NCBI GenBank assembly: GCA_036500065.1
Contig: DASYCT010000285.1
Span: 1 to 12,645 of the forward strand
DNA length: 12,645 bases
From: JACMLD01 sp036500065
Lineage (GTDB): Bacteria; Bacteroidota; Bacteroidia; Chitinophagales; Chitinophagaceae
Reading direction: 5' to 3'
Each line of letters begins with the position of its first letter. The first letter of the stretch is position 1. Made by a program: the position numbers and the translations under genes. Shown here in pieces: positions 1 to 6,034 of this stretch. The notes beneath the pieces were generated by a model that worked only from the letters and a program-made list of their open reading frames with translations, did no database searches and had not been told where the DNA came from.

Positions 1-1
1 A

Positions 2-700
2 GGTCCGGAAAAGATCACTTCGCTTGAAGTCGGTTATAAAAGCGTCCTGCTCGACAATACGCTTACCATCGATGTAGATGCTTACAGCAATACCTACAAT
101 GGTTTTCTCGGGCAGGTACAGGTCTACGTGCCGATAGGCACAACCGTAGGCACCGATGCCGCAGTGCTCTCCATGCTGGACCGGAACCGCGATGCCACCG
201 CAGCGACATCCACTACCGCCGCCAGCCAGGGACAGTCCCGTTACCGTGTGTACACCAACGCAACCGGCGTTTATCATAATTTCGGTTCCTCCGTAGCAGT
301 CAACTACAATTTTTATAAAAAATATACCGTCGGCGGCGTGTTGAACTACAATGAAATGAGATCAGGCAATCCGAACGATATTTTCGTAACCGGCTTCAAT
401 ACACCCAAATTCGGCAGCAATATTTCCTTTGGCAACCGGGAAGTGGCAAAAAATATAGGATTTAATGTTGTTTGGAGATGGCAGGACAGCTTCCTGTGGC
501 AAAGCCCGCTGGTAAACGGCACTGTACCCGCCTTCAGCACACTCGATGCACAGGTCAATTTCCGTGTTCCCAAAGCAAAGACAACCATCAAGTTCGGAGG
601 GTCCAATATTTTTGACCACCGCTATATTCAATATGCCGGTGGCCCGACGCTCGGCGCCATATATTATGTGGCGATTACCCTCGATGGACTGCTGAAATAG
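2..700 (+). CDS. TonB-dependent outer-membrane receptor, C-terminal part (5' partial)
   Basis: The open frame enters from the left edge; 232 codons and the TAG stop lie in the window, so the signal peptide, plug domain and most of the barrel are missing. The first residues read PEKITSLEVGYKS, a phrase typical of the late barrel of TonB-dependent receptors, where the periodic strands begin. It continues with alternating aromatic and small residues typical of barrel strands and has the conserved near-terminal segment GGSNIFDHRYIQYAGGP before the final strand. Such proteins sit in the outer membrane and import scarce ligands with energy from TonB-ExbBD. The ligand cannot be read from this part. 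The next gene starts 31 nt downstream on the same strand and deals with siroheme and sulfur anions, so uptake of a sulfur source or sulfur-linked cofactor is a reasonable guess only. A GTG at 128 is in frame but internal, since the frame is open and receptor-like upstream of it. Confidence 0.88.
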   Translation, partial: GPEKITSLEVGYKSVLLDNTLTIDVDAYSNTYNGFLGQVQVYVPIGTTVGTDAAVLSMLDRNRDATAATSTTAASQGQSRYRVYTNATGVYHNFGSSVAVNYNFYKKYTVGGVLNYNEMRSGNPNDIFVTGFNTPKFGSNISFGNREVAKNIGFNVVWRWQDSFLWQSPLVNGTVPAFSTLDAQVNFRVPKAKTTIKFGGSNIFDHRYIQYAGGPTLGAIYYVAITLDGLLK

Positions 701-731
701 GGGATTATTCTATATATTTGGGGGACTATTC

Positions 732-2279
732 ATGGAGATACCATCTTTAATACAACCGCCTTTGAAAGCTACAAAAGACAGCAACCATTTGTTCCCTGTC
801 TTCCTGAAGCTCGAAACGCTTTCCTTACTCATCGTGGGCGGTGGAAAAATAGCGTTGGAGAAACTAAACGCGGTATTGTCCAATGCGCCCGCTACCCGGA
901 TCAGGATGGTGGCATTGGCTATTTCAGATGAGCTTGCCCGGGAGGCGGCAAAGCACGATACTATCGAACTATTGCAAAAAGCGTATGAAAGCAGCGACCT
1001 CCATGATGCCGACATTATTATCGTGGCCGTAAACGATATACCCGTTGCTACCCAGATACGAAACGATGCAAAGCAGGCAGGTAAGCTGGTAAACGTAGCC
1101 GACAAGCCCGAGCTCTGCGATTTCTATCTTGGCTCCATCGTAAAGAAAGGCAATCTTAAGATTGCTATCTCCACCAATGGAAAATCACCCACCATTGCCA
1201 AACGCCTGAAGGAGACGTTCAATGAAACCCTCCCGGAAGAAATGGATGAAGTGCTGGACAACATGGAGACAATCCGTAAAAGCATGGACGGCGATTTTAC
1301 AGAGAAGGTGAACCGCCTCAACGACATCACCAAAGTGCTGGCCGCCAAACAGATTGTATTACAGCCGCCCGCCAAACAAAAAGACAAACGCTGGCAGCAG
1401 ATCGTGAAATGGAGCTTGTTCGCCTTTGTCTTTATGATATTGGGACATGGTCTTTTATCATTGATACCCCTCCACAGGATAGCAGAAGGCATAAAAGACA
1501 TACCCACGGTCATTGACACACGCATGTTCCTGATGATGCTGCTCACCGGCTTCATCGCACAAATGGCGGATGGCTCGCTCGGTATGGGCTATGGCACCCT
1601 TGCCACTACATTTTTACTGGCCAACGGCGTAAACCCGGCCATCGTAAGCAGCCGGGTGCATTCGGCGCGCGTATTTTCCAGTGGCGTGTCGGGCTTCAGC
1701 CATCACCGGTTCGGCAACATCAATAAAAAGCTTTTTAAAGTCCTGGTAGTGCCCGGTATAATAGGCGCCGTACTGGGAGTAACGCTCGCCTATTATGGCA
1801 AGAAATACAATTACTCCGAATGGCTGCGCATTCCGCTTTCCCTTTACACCATTTACCTGGGTTATTATATACTGCGCAAGGCATTTACAAAAAGAAACAA
1901 ACAGGAAAAAGTAAAAAGAGCCGGCTGGCTGGCGGCAGTAGGCGGCTTTATGGATTCCTTTGCCGGTGGCGGTTGGGGCACACTGGTCACCAGCACCCTT
2001 ATATCCAAAAGAAGAAATGCCCGTTATGTGATTGGCTCGGTTTGCCTGGCGGAATTCTTTGTAGTCCTGGTCAGTTCCATCACCTTTTTTATTTTCCTGA
2101 AAAGTCTGCCGCTGGCAGATGTAGCGGGACTGATAATCGGCGGCCTCATAGCAGCTCCCATTGCCGCCCGCCTGGTAGGTAAACTCCCATTAAAGACGAT
2201 GTATGTAGCTATCGGGGCGCTTGTTATCCTGACCAGCATCACCACCCTCGTAAAAGCATACTCGCACATATTACATTAA
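732..2279 (+). CDS. Precorrin-2 dehydrogenase/siroheme ferrochelatase domain fused to a TauE/SafE-family transporter
   Basis: This 515-residue protein joins two functions. Residues about 20-205 match the N-terminal domain of CysG/Met8: a Rossmann NAD site (LLIVGGGKIALEK, 32-44), VNVADKP with Asp124 aligning with the catalytic Asp104 of Salmonella CysG, and ISTNGKSP (146-153) where CysG has its SSGG loop. This domain oxidises precorrin-2 to sirohydrochlorin and can insert iron to give siroheme. A basic linker (KQKDKR, 215-220) leads to a hydrophobic segment at 226-247, then a TauE/SafE domain from about 262 with two internally related repeats (GSLGMGYGT at 281-289 and GGFMDSFAGGGWGT at 404-417) and roughly eight hydrophobic segments. 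TauE/SafE proteins move sulfite, sulfoacetate or related anions across the inner membrane. The basic linker places the enzyme domain in the cytoplasm. A TATATTTG box at 713-720 could be a -7 element but lies very close to the ATG and lacks a clear -33 box. The gene may instead share the receptor's transcript. The transported ion is inferred. Confidence 0.9.
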   Translation: MEIPSLIQPPLKATKDSNHLFPVFLKLETLSLLIVGGGKIALEKLNAVLSNAPATRIRMVALAISDELAREAAKHDTIELLQKAYESSDLHDADIIIVAVNDIPVATQIRNDAKQAGKLVNVADKPELCDFYLGSIVKKGNLKIAISTNGKSPTIAKRLKETFNETLPEEMDEVLDNMETIRKSMDGDFTEKVNRLNDITKVLAAKQIVLQPPAKQKDKRWQQIVKWSLFAFVFMILGHGLLSLIPLHRIAEGIKDIPTVIDTRMFLMMLLTGFIAQMADGSLGMGYGTLATTFLLANGVNPAIVSSRVHSARVFSSGVSGFSHHRFGNINKKLFKVLVVPGIIGAVLGVTLAYYGKKYNYSEWLRIPLSLYTIYLGYYILRKAFTKRNKQEKVKRAGWLAAVGGFMDSFAGGGWGTLVTSTLISKRRNARYVIGSVCLAEFFVVLVSSITFFIFLKSLPLADVAGLIIGGLIAAPIAARLVGKLPLKTMYVAIGALVILTSITTLVKAYSHILH

Positions 2280-3286
2280 GGAAGCCATGCCGACAAATGA
2301 AAGGCCAGCTTATCCGATTCAACCATAAAGCCATCGTGACCGTACGTGGAGTCGATCTCCACCAGCGTTGAGCCGGGTATATGACGTGCGAGGAATCGTT
2401 GTTCCTCCAGGGGGCAAAGAATATCGCTGGTGACCCCGATTATCAATGTTTTTTGCGTAAATCCCTTCAATACCTCATCAGCCCTTCCTCCCCGCCCGCG
2501 TCCCAGGTGATGGCTGTCCATCGTTTTGGTAATCAGCCAGTAGCTATAGGCATTGAATCGTTTCACCAGCTTATCCCCCTGGTAATTGATATAAGAGGAT
2601 GCTTTATAATTATCCAGTTTTTCTTCGTCGCTGTCCGTCTGGTTTTTTACCATGATGCCATAATTCCGGTAGGTAAGCAGGCCTATACCCCTCGCCGCTT
2701 TCAGTCCCTTGCTCCCAGCGGTGGGGCTGGCCTCTCCCCAGGTGCCATCGGCCTCGAGGGCAAGGCGCTGGGCTGTATGGACCGCAATCCCCCAGGCGCT
2801 TTCCGTGGCCGAGGTGGAAAGCAGGAGCAAATGCCGGGCAATCCCCTTTTCCATCGCACACCATTCCATGGCCTGGTAGCCCCCCATGCTGCCCCCGATA
2901 AGCAGGTAAACAGACGGTATTTCCAGGTGCTGCCGGAGCAGGATATGGGCATTGACCATATCCCGGATGGTAATAAACGGGAAACGCCCGTAATAGGGCG
3001 ACCCGGTCGCGGGGTCGGTGCTCAGCGGGCCGGTACTGCCATAGCAGGAGCCCAGAATATTGGCGCAAACAATAAAGTAGTCTTTGGGGTTAATAATATG
3101 TCCATCACCCACCACGCCGGGCCACCATTCGGTCACCGACGAGTTGGCAGTCAGGTGATGGCATATCCAAACCACGTTGCTTTTGTCGGCATTTAATTCA
3201 CCGTATGTATCGTAAGCGATCGTAATTCCGGGGAGTGCTTGTCCAGTTTCCAGCGTAAAAGGCTGGTTATAATGAAAATAGTGCAT
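2276..3286 (-). CDS. metX: Homoserine O-acetyltransferase (MetX, alpha/beta hydrolase)
   Basis: The 336-residue protein is a MetX-type acyltransferase. It activates the hydroxyl of L-homoserine with acetyl-CoA so that sulfur can be added, the first committed step of methionine synthesis, in the cytoplasm. The nucleophile elbow GGSMGG (131-136) gives Ser133. Asp288 in TSDILCP and His317 in YGHDGF complete the catalytic triad. NPKDYFIVCANILGSCYGSTGP (66-87) and YRNYGIMV (206-213) are also family-typical. The length is near the low end for MetX. Some MetX-family enzymes use succinyl-CoA, so the acyl donor is not settled from sequence. The start at 3286 matches the usual N terminus (FTLETGQALPGITIAYDTYG). 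Its stop shares four bases with the convergent upstream gene. It is divergent from the OsmC and sulfhydrylase genes across a 68-nt promoter region, which suggests joint control of both steps. Confidence 0.93.
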   Translation of the reverse strand: MHYFHYNQPFTLETGQALPGITIAYDTYGELNADKSNVVWICHHLTANSSVTEWWPGVVGDGHIINPKDYFIVCANILGSCYGSTGPLSTDPATGSPYYGRFPFITIRDMVNAHILLRQHLEIPSVYLLIGGSMGGYQAMEWCAMEKGIARHLLLLSTSATESAWGIAVHTAQRLALEADGTWGEASPTAGSKGLKAARGIGLLTYRNYGIMVKNQTDSDEEKLDNYKASSYINYQGDKLVKRFNAYSYWLITKTMDSHHLGRGRGGRADEVLKGFTQKTLIIGVTSDILCPLEEQRFLARHIPGSTLVEIDSTYGHDGFMVESDKLAFHLSAWLP

Positions 3287-3331
3287 TAAGAAGTTAACGG
3301 TTGAAAACGCAAAGTAAAGGCCTGCATGGAT

Positions 3332-3339
3332 TACATTTG
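3332..3339 (+). promoter_or_regulatory. Candidate -7 box (TACATTTG) for the osmC-metZ transcript
   Basis: TACATTTG is an exact match to the Bacteroidota -7 consensus TAnnTTTG and lies 15 nt before the OsmC start, inside the 68-nt divergent region shared with metX. No TTG box is seen at the usual 17-23 nt upstream; the nearest, at 3301-3303, is 28 nt away. The call rests on the -7 box and its position alone. A weaker seven-of-eight match for metX is seen on the other strand around 3310-3317. Confidence 0.45.
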
Positions 3340-3354
3340 TAAAAATTTTCGGAA

Positions 3355-3786
3355 ATGATAGAAATTGATATAAAACGTGTGGAAGGGGACTATGGATTCG
3401 AGGCCCGGGATGCCCGGGGGCACAAGGTCCGCATCGACACCAGTGATGACAACGGGGGCACTAATTTCGGCGCCCGGCCCATGCAATTGCTGCTGATGGG
3501 CATCGGCGGCTGCAGCGGCATCGACATTGTGACCATCTTAAAAAAACAGCGCCAGGACGTAACCGGCTTTTCGATGAAAATAAGCGGCGAAAGGGAAAAA
3601 GACGCCGTACCGGCGCTATGGGAAACGGTGAACATCGCTTTTGAACTGACCGGGACCATTGACCCAGAAAAAGCAAGAAAAGCCTGCGAACTATCCGTGG
3701 ATAAATATTGCTCCGTTGCCAAAACATTGCGGCTGGCCGGCGCCAATATCCACTGGACCGTTACCATCAATAACCAGCCAGCCTGA
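3355..3786 (+). CDS. OsmC/Ohr-family thiol-dependent protein
   Basis: The 143-residue protein has the OsmC fold signature. The helix motif RPMQLLLMGIGGCSGID (41-57) carries the first conserved cysteine, Cys53, and KYCSVAKTL (117-125) carries the second, Cys119. A third cysteine, Cys111, lies between. Family members such as OsmC and Ohr reduce organic hydroperoxides with a reactive cysteine pair. This short form is closer to the YhfA-like branch, whose substrate is less clear. It precedes the sulfhydrylase gene by 34 nt on the same strand, so it is probably co-transcribed. A role in thiol or persulfide handling during sulfide assimilation is inference from that context. The ATG at 3355 is chosen because the family N terminus (beta hairpin with GYGFEA-like sequence) begins directly after it. 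Confidence 0.88.
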   Translation: MIEIDIKRVEGDYGFEARDARGHKVRIDTSDDNGGTNFGARPMQLLLMGIGGCSGIDIVTILKKQRQDVTGFSMKISGEREKDAVPALWETVNIAFELTGTIDPEKARKACELSVDKYCSVAKTLRLAGANIHWTVTINNQPA

Positions 3787-3820
3787 AATAAACAACTTCT
3801 TTCATCAAGCAATCAATAGC

Positions 3821-4990
3821 ATGGATCAGCATCCAATTACAAAGGTTATCCGCACGCGTACGGATCAAACCAATGAAATGGAACATTCTTCTCCCCTGTT
3901 CCTCACCAGCAGTTTCAGTTTTGACAATGCAGAAGAAATGCGGGCTGCCTTTGCAGACGAAACAGACGATAATATTTACAGTCGTTTCAGCAACCCCAGC
4001 GTAAAAGAATTCACCGACCGTATCTGCGCGCTCGAAGGCACCGAAGCCGCTTTTGCCACTGCCTCCGGTATGAGCGCTGTATTTGCTTCCTTTATGGCCT
4101 TGCTGAAAAAGGGCGATCATCTTCTGTGTTGCAATGCTATTTTTGGAAGCACGCATACCGTCATCAGCAAATACCTTCCGAAATACGGCATCGAATTCAG
4201 CTATGTGCCGGCGGGTGATCCCACCGTATGGGAAGCGGCTATCCGTCCCAATACAAAAATGATTTACCTCGAAACGCCGACCAACCCGGGGCTCGACATC
4301 ATTGACCTCGCCTGGGTAGGCGCGCTGGCGAAAAAACACCAGCTGATTTTGAATGTCGACAATTGTTTTGCCACCCCTATCGGCCAGCGCCCTGTTGAAT
4401 TCGGGGCCGACCTTATCGTTCATTCAGCCACCAAATGGCTCGATGGCCAGGGGAGAGTGCTTGGGGGCGTGATTGCAGGGAGAAAGGATTTGATACATGA
4501 TATTTACCTGTTTTGCCGCAGCACAGGCCCGGCGCTCTCGCCCTTTAACGCGTGGCTTTTGAGCAGGAGCCTGGAAACGCTGGATGTCCGCATGGAACGC
4601 CATTCATCCAATGCCCTGAGGATTGCCAAAGCGCTGGAAAAGCACCCCAAAATAGCCTGGTTAAAATACCCTTTCCTCCCTTCGCACCCACAATATGCCA
4701 TTGCTGTAAAGCAAATGAAAAACGGCGGCGGCATTGTTTGTTTTAACCTTGCCGGCGGGCTGGAAAGCGGCCGCAATTTTCTCAATGCACTGCAAATGCT
4801 TTCGCTTACCGCCAATCTCGGCGATACCCGCAGCATTGCCTCCCACCCTGCCAGCACCACCCATGCAAAGCTGACCGAAGAAGAACGCATGGCGGTTAAT
4901 ATTACACCGGGCTTAATCAGAATTTCTGTTGGTTTGGAGCATGCAGATGACATATTAAGTGATATCTTGCAGGCCCTTAATAAAAGTTAG
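3821..4990 (+). CDS. metZ: Trans-sulfuration PLP enzyme, O-acyl-homoserine sulfhydrylase (MetZ type)
   Basis: The 389-residue protein belongs to the Cys/Met-metabolism PLP enzymes. The internal aldimine lysine is Lys205 in HSATKWLDGQGR (201-212). Asp180 in VDNCFATP contacts the cofactor ring nitrogen. YSRFSNPS (53-60) supplies the Tyr and Arg that bind the cofactor phosphate of the neighbouring subunit. Arg368 in LIRISVG binds the substrate carboxylate, and GDTRSIASHPASTTH (334-348) is a family signature. The enzyme adds sulfide to O-acetyl- or O-succinyl-homoserine to give homocysteine, directly following MetX. Length and motifs fit MetZ/MetB better than the longer MetY (about 430 residues); a cystathionine gamma-synthase activity cannot be excluded. 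An upstream in-frame ATG at 3659 lies inside the OsmC gene and would add 54 residues unlike the family, so 3821 is preferred. A tRNA gene follows 14 nt after the stop. Confidence 0.9.
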   Translation: MDQHPITKVIRTRTDQTNEMEHSSPLFLTSSFSFDNAEEMRAAFADETDDNIYSRFSNPSVKEFTDRICALEGTEAAFATASGMSAVFASFMALLKKGDHLLCCNAIFGSTHTVISKYLPKYGIEFSYVPAGDPTVWEAAIRPNTKMIYLETPTNPGLDIIDLAWVGALAKKHQLILNVDNCFATPIGQRPVEFGADLIVHSATKWLDGQGRVLGGVIAGRKDLIHDIYLFCRSTGPALSPFNAWLLSRSLETLDVRMERHSSNALRIAKALEKHPKIAWLKYPFLPSHPQYAIAVKQMKNGGGIVCFNLAGGLESGRNFLNALQMLSLTANLGDTRSIASHPASTTHAKLTEEERMAVNITPGLIRISVGLEHADDILSDILQALNKS

Positions 4991-4995
4991 TTTTT
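4967..4995 (+). promoter_or_regulatory. Possible promoter for the tRNA-Ser gene
   Basis: TTG at 4967-4969 and TAGTTTTT at 4988-4995 are separated by 18 nt and resemble the TTG-N17-23-TAnnTTTG promoter, with one mismatch in the last base. The -7 box starts in the metZ stop codon, and the expected start site would be just ahead of the tRNA at 5005. The alternative is processing of the tRNA from the metZ transcript. Confidence 0.35.
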
Positions 4996-5004
4996 TCAAT
5001 CAAC

Positions 5005-5094
5005 GGAGAAGTGCCAGAGTGGCTGAATGGGACTGACTCGAAATCAGTTGTACGGTTAATCGCTGTACCCGGGGTTCGAATCCCTGCTTCTCCG
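5005..5094 (+). tRNA. tRNA-Ser(CGA)
   Basis: A complete class II tRNA folds by eye. The acceptor arms GGAGAAG (5005-5011) and CTTCTCC (5087-5093) pair fully, with discriminator G at 5094, as usual for serine. The anticodon stem ACTGA/TCAGT (5032-5036 and 5044-5048) encloses CTCGAAA, giving anticodon CGA at 5039-5041, which reads UCG. The long variable arm pairs GTACGG (5050-5055) with CTGTAC (5063-5068), including one G-U pair. The T arm has loop TTCGAAT (5075-5081) on a five-pair stem. CCA is not encoded. The gene lies between metZ and a strong terminator. Confidence 0.96.
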
Positions 5095-5100
5095 CCTTCG

Positions 5101-5139
5101 CCCGCCATAGCTAAAGCTATGGCGGGCTTTTTCTTTTTC
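5101..5139 (+). terminator. Strong intrinsic terminator after tRNA-Ser
   Basis: CCCGCCATAGCT (5101-5112) and AGCTATGGCGGG (5115-5126) are perfect inverted repeats separated by AA, so the RNA can form an 11-12 bp hairpin with a tiny loop. A T-rich run (CTTTTTCTTTTTC) follows at 5127-5139. The T tract lies only on the + side, so it should end transcription coming from metZ and the tRNA and insulate the downstream operon. Confidence 0.93.
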
Positions 5140-5223
5140 TTTATTTTATCAGGTTCGAACTCTTATTCCACCCAACTGATTTTCAGCAGTTTCTCCCGCA
5201 TGCTAAAAAATAGGCTTTAAAAA

Positions 5224-5256
5224 TTTGTTTAGTAACTTAAAAGTTACGTATAATTG
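5224..5256 (+). promoter_or_regulatory. Bacteroidota-type promoter of the SRPBCC-ArsR operon
   Basis: TTTG at 5224-5227 fits the -33 box and TATAATTG at 5249-5256 fits the -7 box TAnnTTTG with one mismatch. The 21-nt spacing falls in the known range. The predicted start of transcription is about 5260, leaving a leader near 20 nt before the ATG at 5279. The spacer is filled by the first palindrome of the operator, and the second palindrome covers the start site, so bound repressor would block RNA polymerase directly. Confidence 0.7.
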
Positions 5257-5274
5257 CGTAACTTTTAAGTTACT
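5231..5274 (+). promoter_or_regulatory. Double palindromic operator, probably for the ArsR-family regulator
   Basis: Two copies of a 16-bp palindrome, GTAACTT-N2-AAGTTAC, lie at 5232-5247 (centre AA) and 5258-5273 (centre TT), with centres 26 bp apart. The whole region is also one larger perfect inverted repeat: 18-bp arms 5231-5248 and 5257-5274 around an 8-bp spacer that is the -7 box. ArsR-family dimers bind such 7-2-7-like palindromes and usually repress their own operon. The regulator encoded at 5680-6006 is therefore the likely ligand. The binding assignment is inference; the symmetry is exact. Confidence 0.8.
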
Positions 5275-5278
5275 CATT

Positions 5279-5683
5279 ATGAAAAAAGAAATTAAACACA
5301 CCTGGTTTTTCCACCAACCGCCACAAGAGGTTTGGGAATATCTGACCAAACCTGAACTATTGGAACAATGGCTGATGAAAACGGATTTTCAGCCCATAGT
5401 AGGACACAAATTCCGTTTCATCTGTAATAATATCGCCTGGTGCGAAGTGCTGGAAGTAAAACCGTTTACTAAACTTTCCTATTCATGGCAGGCTGATTCA
5501 GCCAGCGACAATAAGCCTTTCAATTCAAAAGTTGTGTGGACACTTGTTCCGAAAGAAAACGGAACAGAATTGCAATTAGTGCATAATGGTTTCACTGTAT
5601 TGGAAGATCTTGTCAATCACGAAAATGGCTGGAACGCTTGCTTTAAGCAAATTGAAGAACTATTAAACACTATTAAACAATGA
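5279..5683 (+). CDS. SRPBCC (AHSA1/START-like) domain protein
   Basis: The 134-residue protein is a single SRPBCC domain of the AHSA1 branch. The N-terminal strand is followed by PPQEVWEYLTKPELLEQWL (14-32), and the later strand pair VVWTLVPKENGTELQLVHNGF (85-105) precedes a C-terminal helix beginning at NGWNACF (117-123). The fold makes a deep hydrophobic cavity for small ligands; the ligand is unknown. The start at 5279 is chosen because an earlier TTG frame from 5225 would translate the promoter and operator. It is the first gene of the operon, and its TGA overlaps the ATG of the regulator gene by four bases (ATGA), which suggests translational coupling. Pairing of AHSA1-type proteins with ArsR-type regulators is common in bacteria, and this supports the assignment. 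Confidence 0.88.
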   Translation: MKKEIKHTWFFHQPPQEVWEYLTKPELLEQWLMKTDFQPIVGHKFRFICNNIAWCEVLEVKPFTKLSYSWQADSASDNKPFNSKVVWTLVPKENGTELQLVHNGFTVLEDLVNHENGWNACFKQIEELLNTIKQ

Positions 5684-6006
5684 CAGCACAAACCCTTGAT
5701 GCCTTCCAGGTAATTGCCGACCCAAGTCGCAGGCAAATGATGCAATTGCTTTCAAAAGATAGTATGACGATAAATGCGTTGGCTGAAAATTTTGATATGA
5801 GCCGGCCTGCTGTTTCAAAACACATAAAAATAATGTACAACGCAGGCTTCCTTTCTATTACAGATATTGGCAGAGAACGCTATTGCACGTTGAAACAGGA
5901 CGGATTTAGCGAGTTGCAGGATTTCATCAACTACTTTGACAAATTCTGGGCAGGCAAACTCAAAAAATTAGAGACTCTTTTGAACAACAAAACAAAAGGA
6001 AAATGA
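5680..6006 (+). CDS. ArsR-family winged-helix repressor without metal-binding cysteines
   Basis: The 108-residue protein is a compact winged helix-turn-helix regulator. ADPSRRQMMQLL (13-24) is the typical first helix region, INALAENFDMSRPAVSKHIKI (31-51) is the helix-turn-helix with recognition helix SRPAVSKHIKIM, and ITDIGRERYCTLK (60-72) is the wing. It has only one cysteine (Cys69) and lacks the ELCVC-type metal site, so metals are unlikely inducers; the signal is more likely a small organic molecule or an operon product. It is translationally coupled to the upstream SRPBCC gene. The operator at 5231-5274 lies ahead of that gene, consistent with autorepression of the whole operon. Family assignment is firm; inducer and target range are unknown. 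Confidence 0.9.
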   Translation: MTAQTLDAFQVIADPSRRQMMQLLSKDSMTINALAENFDMSRPAVSKHIKIMYNAGFLSITDIGRERYCTLKQDGFSELQDFINYFDKFWAGKLKKLETLLNNKTKGK

Positions 6007-6019
6007 TCATCAACCATTA

Positions 6020-6030
6020 AACTTTAAGTT
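6020..6030 (+). promoter_or_regulatory. Short palindrome resembling the operator half sites
   Basis: AACTT-T-AAGTT is a perfect inverted repeat that ends 4 nt before the ATG of the VOC gene. Its arms equal the inner five bases of each operator arm, but the centre is one base instead of two, so the half-site phasing differs. It may be a weak secondary site or chance in AT-rich DNA. Confidence 0.25.
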
Positions 6031-6034
6031 AAAT

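Noticed and set aside
2381..3196. A 271-codon open frame on the + strand opposite metX
   Set aside because: It is a shadow of metX: no family-like motif, odd composition, and the minus-strand frame has a full catalytic triad.
3659..3820. Upstream in-frame extension of the sulfhydrylase gene
   Set aside because: It overlaps the OsmC coding region and adds 54 residues not seen in the family; 3821 gives the normal N terminus and length.
3767..4423. A 218-codon minus-strand frame opposite the sulfhydrylase gene
   Set aside because: The + strand frame carries all PLP-enzyme motifs; the antisense frame shows none.
5070..5094. tRNA 3' end as an integration site with a second copy downstream
   Set aside because: I found no repeat of the tRNA 3' end in the rest of the window and no integrase gene.
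5011..5220. A 69-codon open frame beginning in the tRNA
   Set aside because: It runs through the tRNA-Ser gene and the terminator hairpin and has no protein-like features.
5225..5278. Earlier TTG start for the first SRPBCC gene
   Set aside because: It would translate the promoter and the palindromic operator; the family N terminus starts at 5279.
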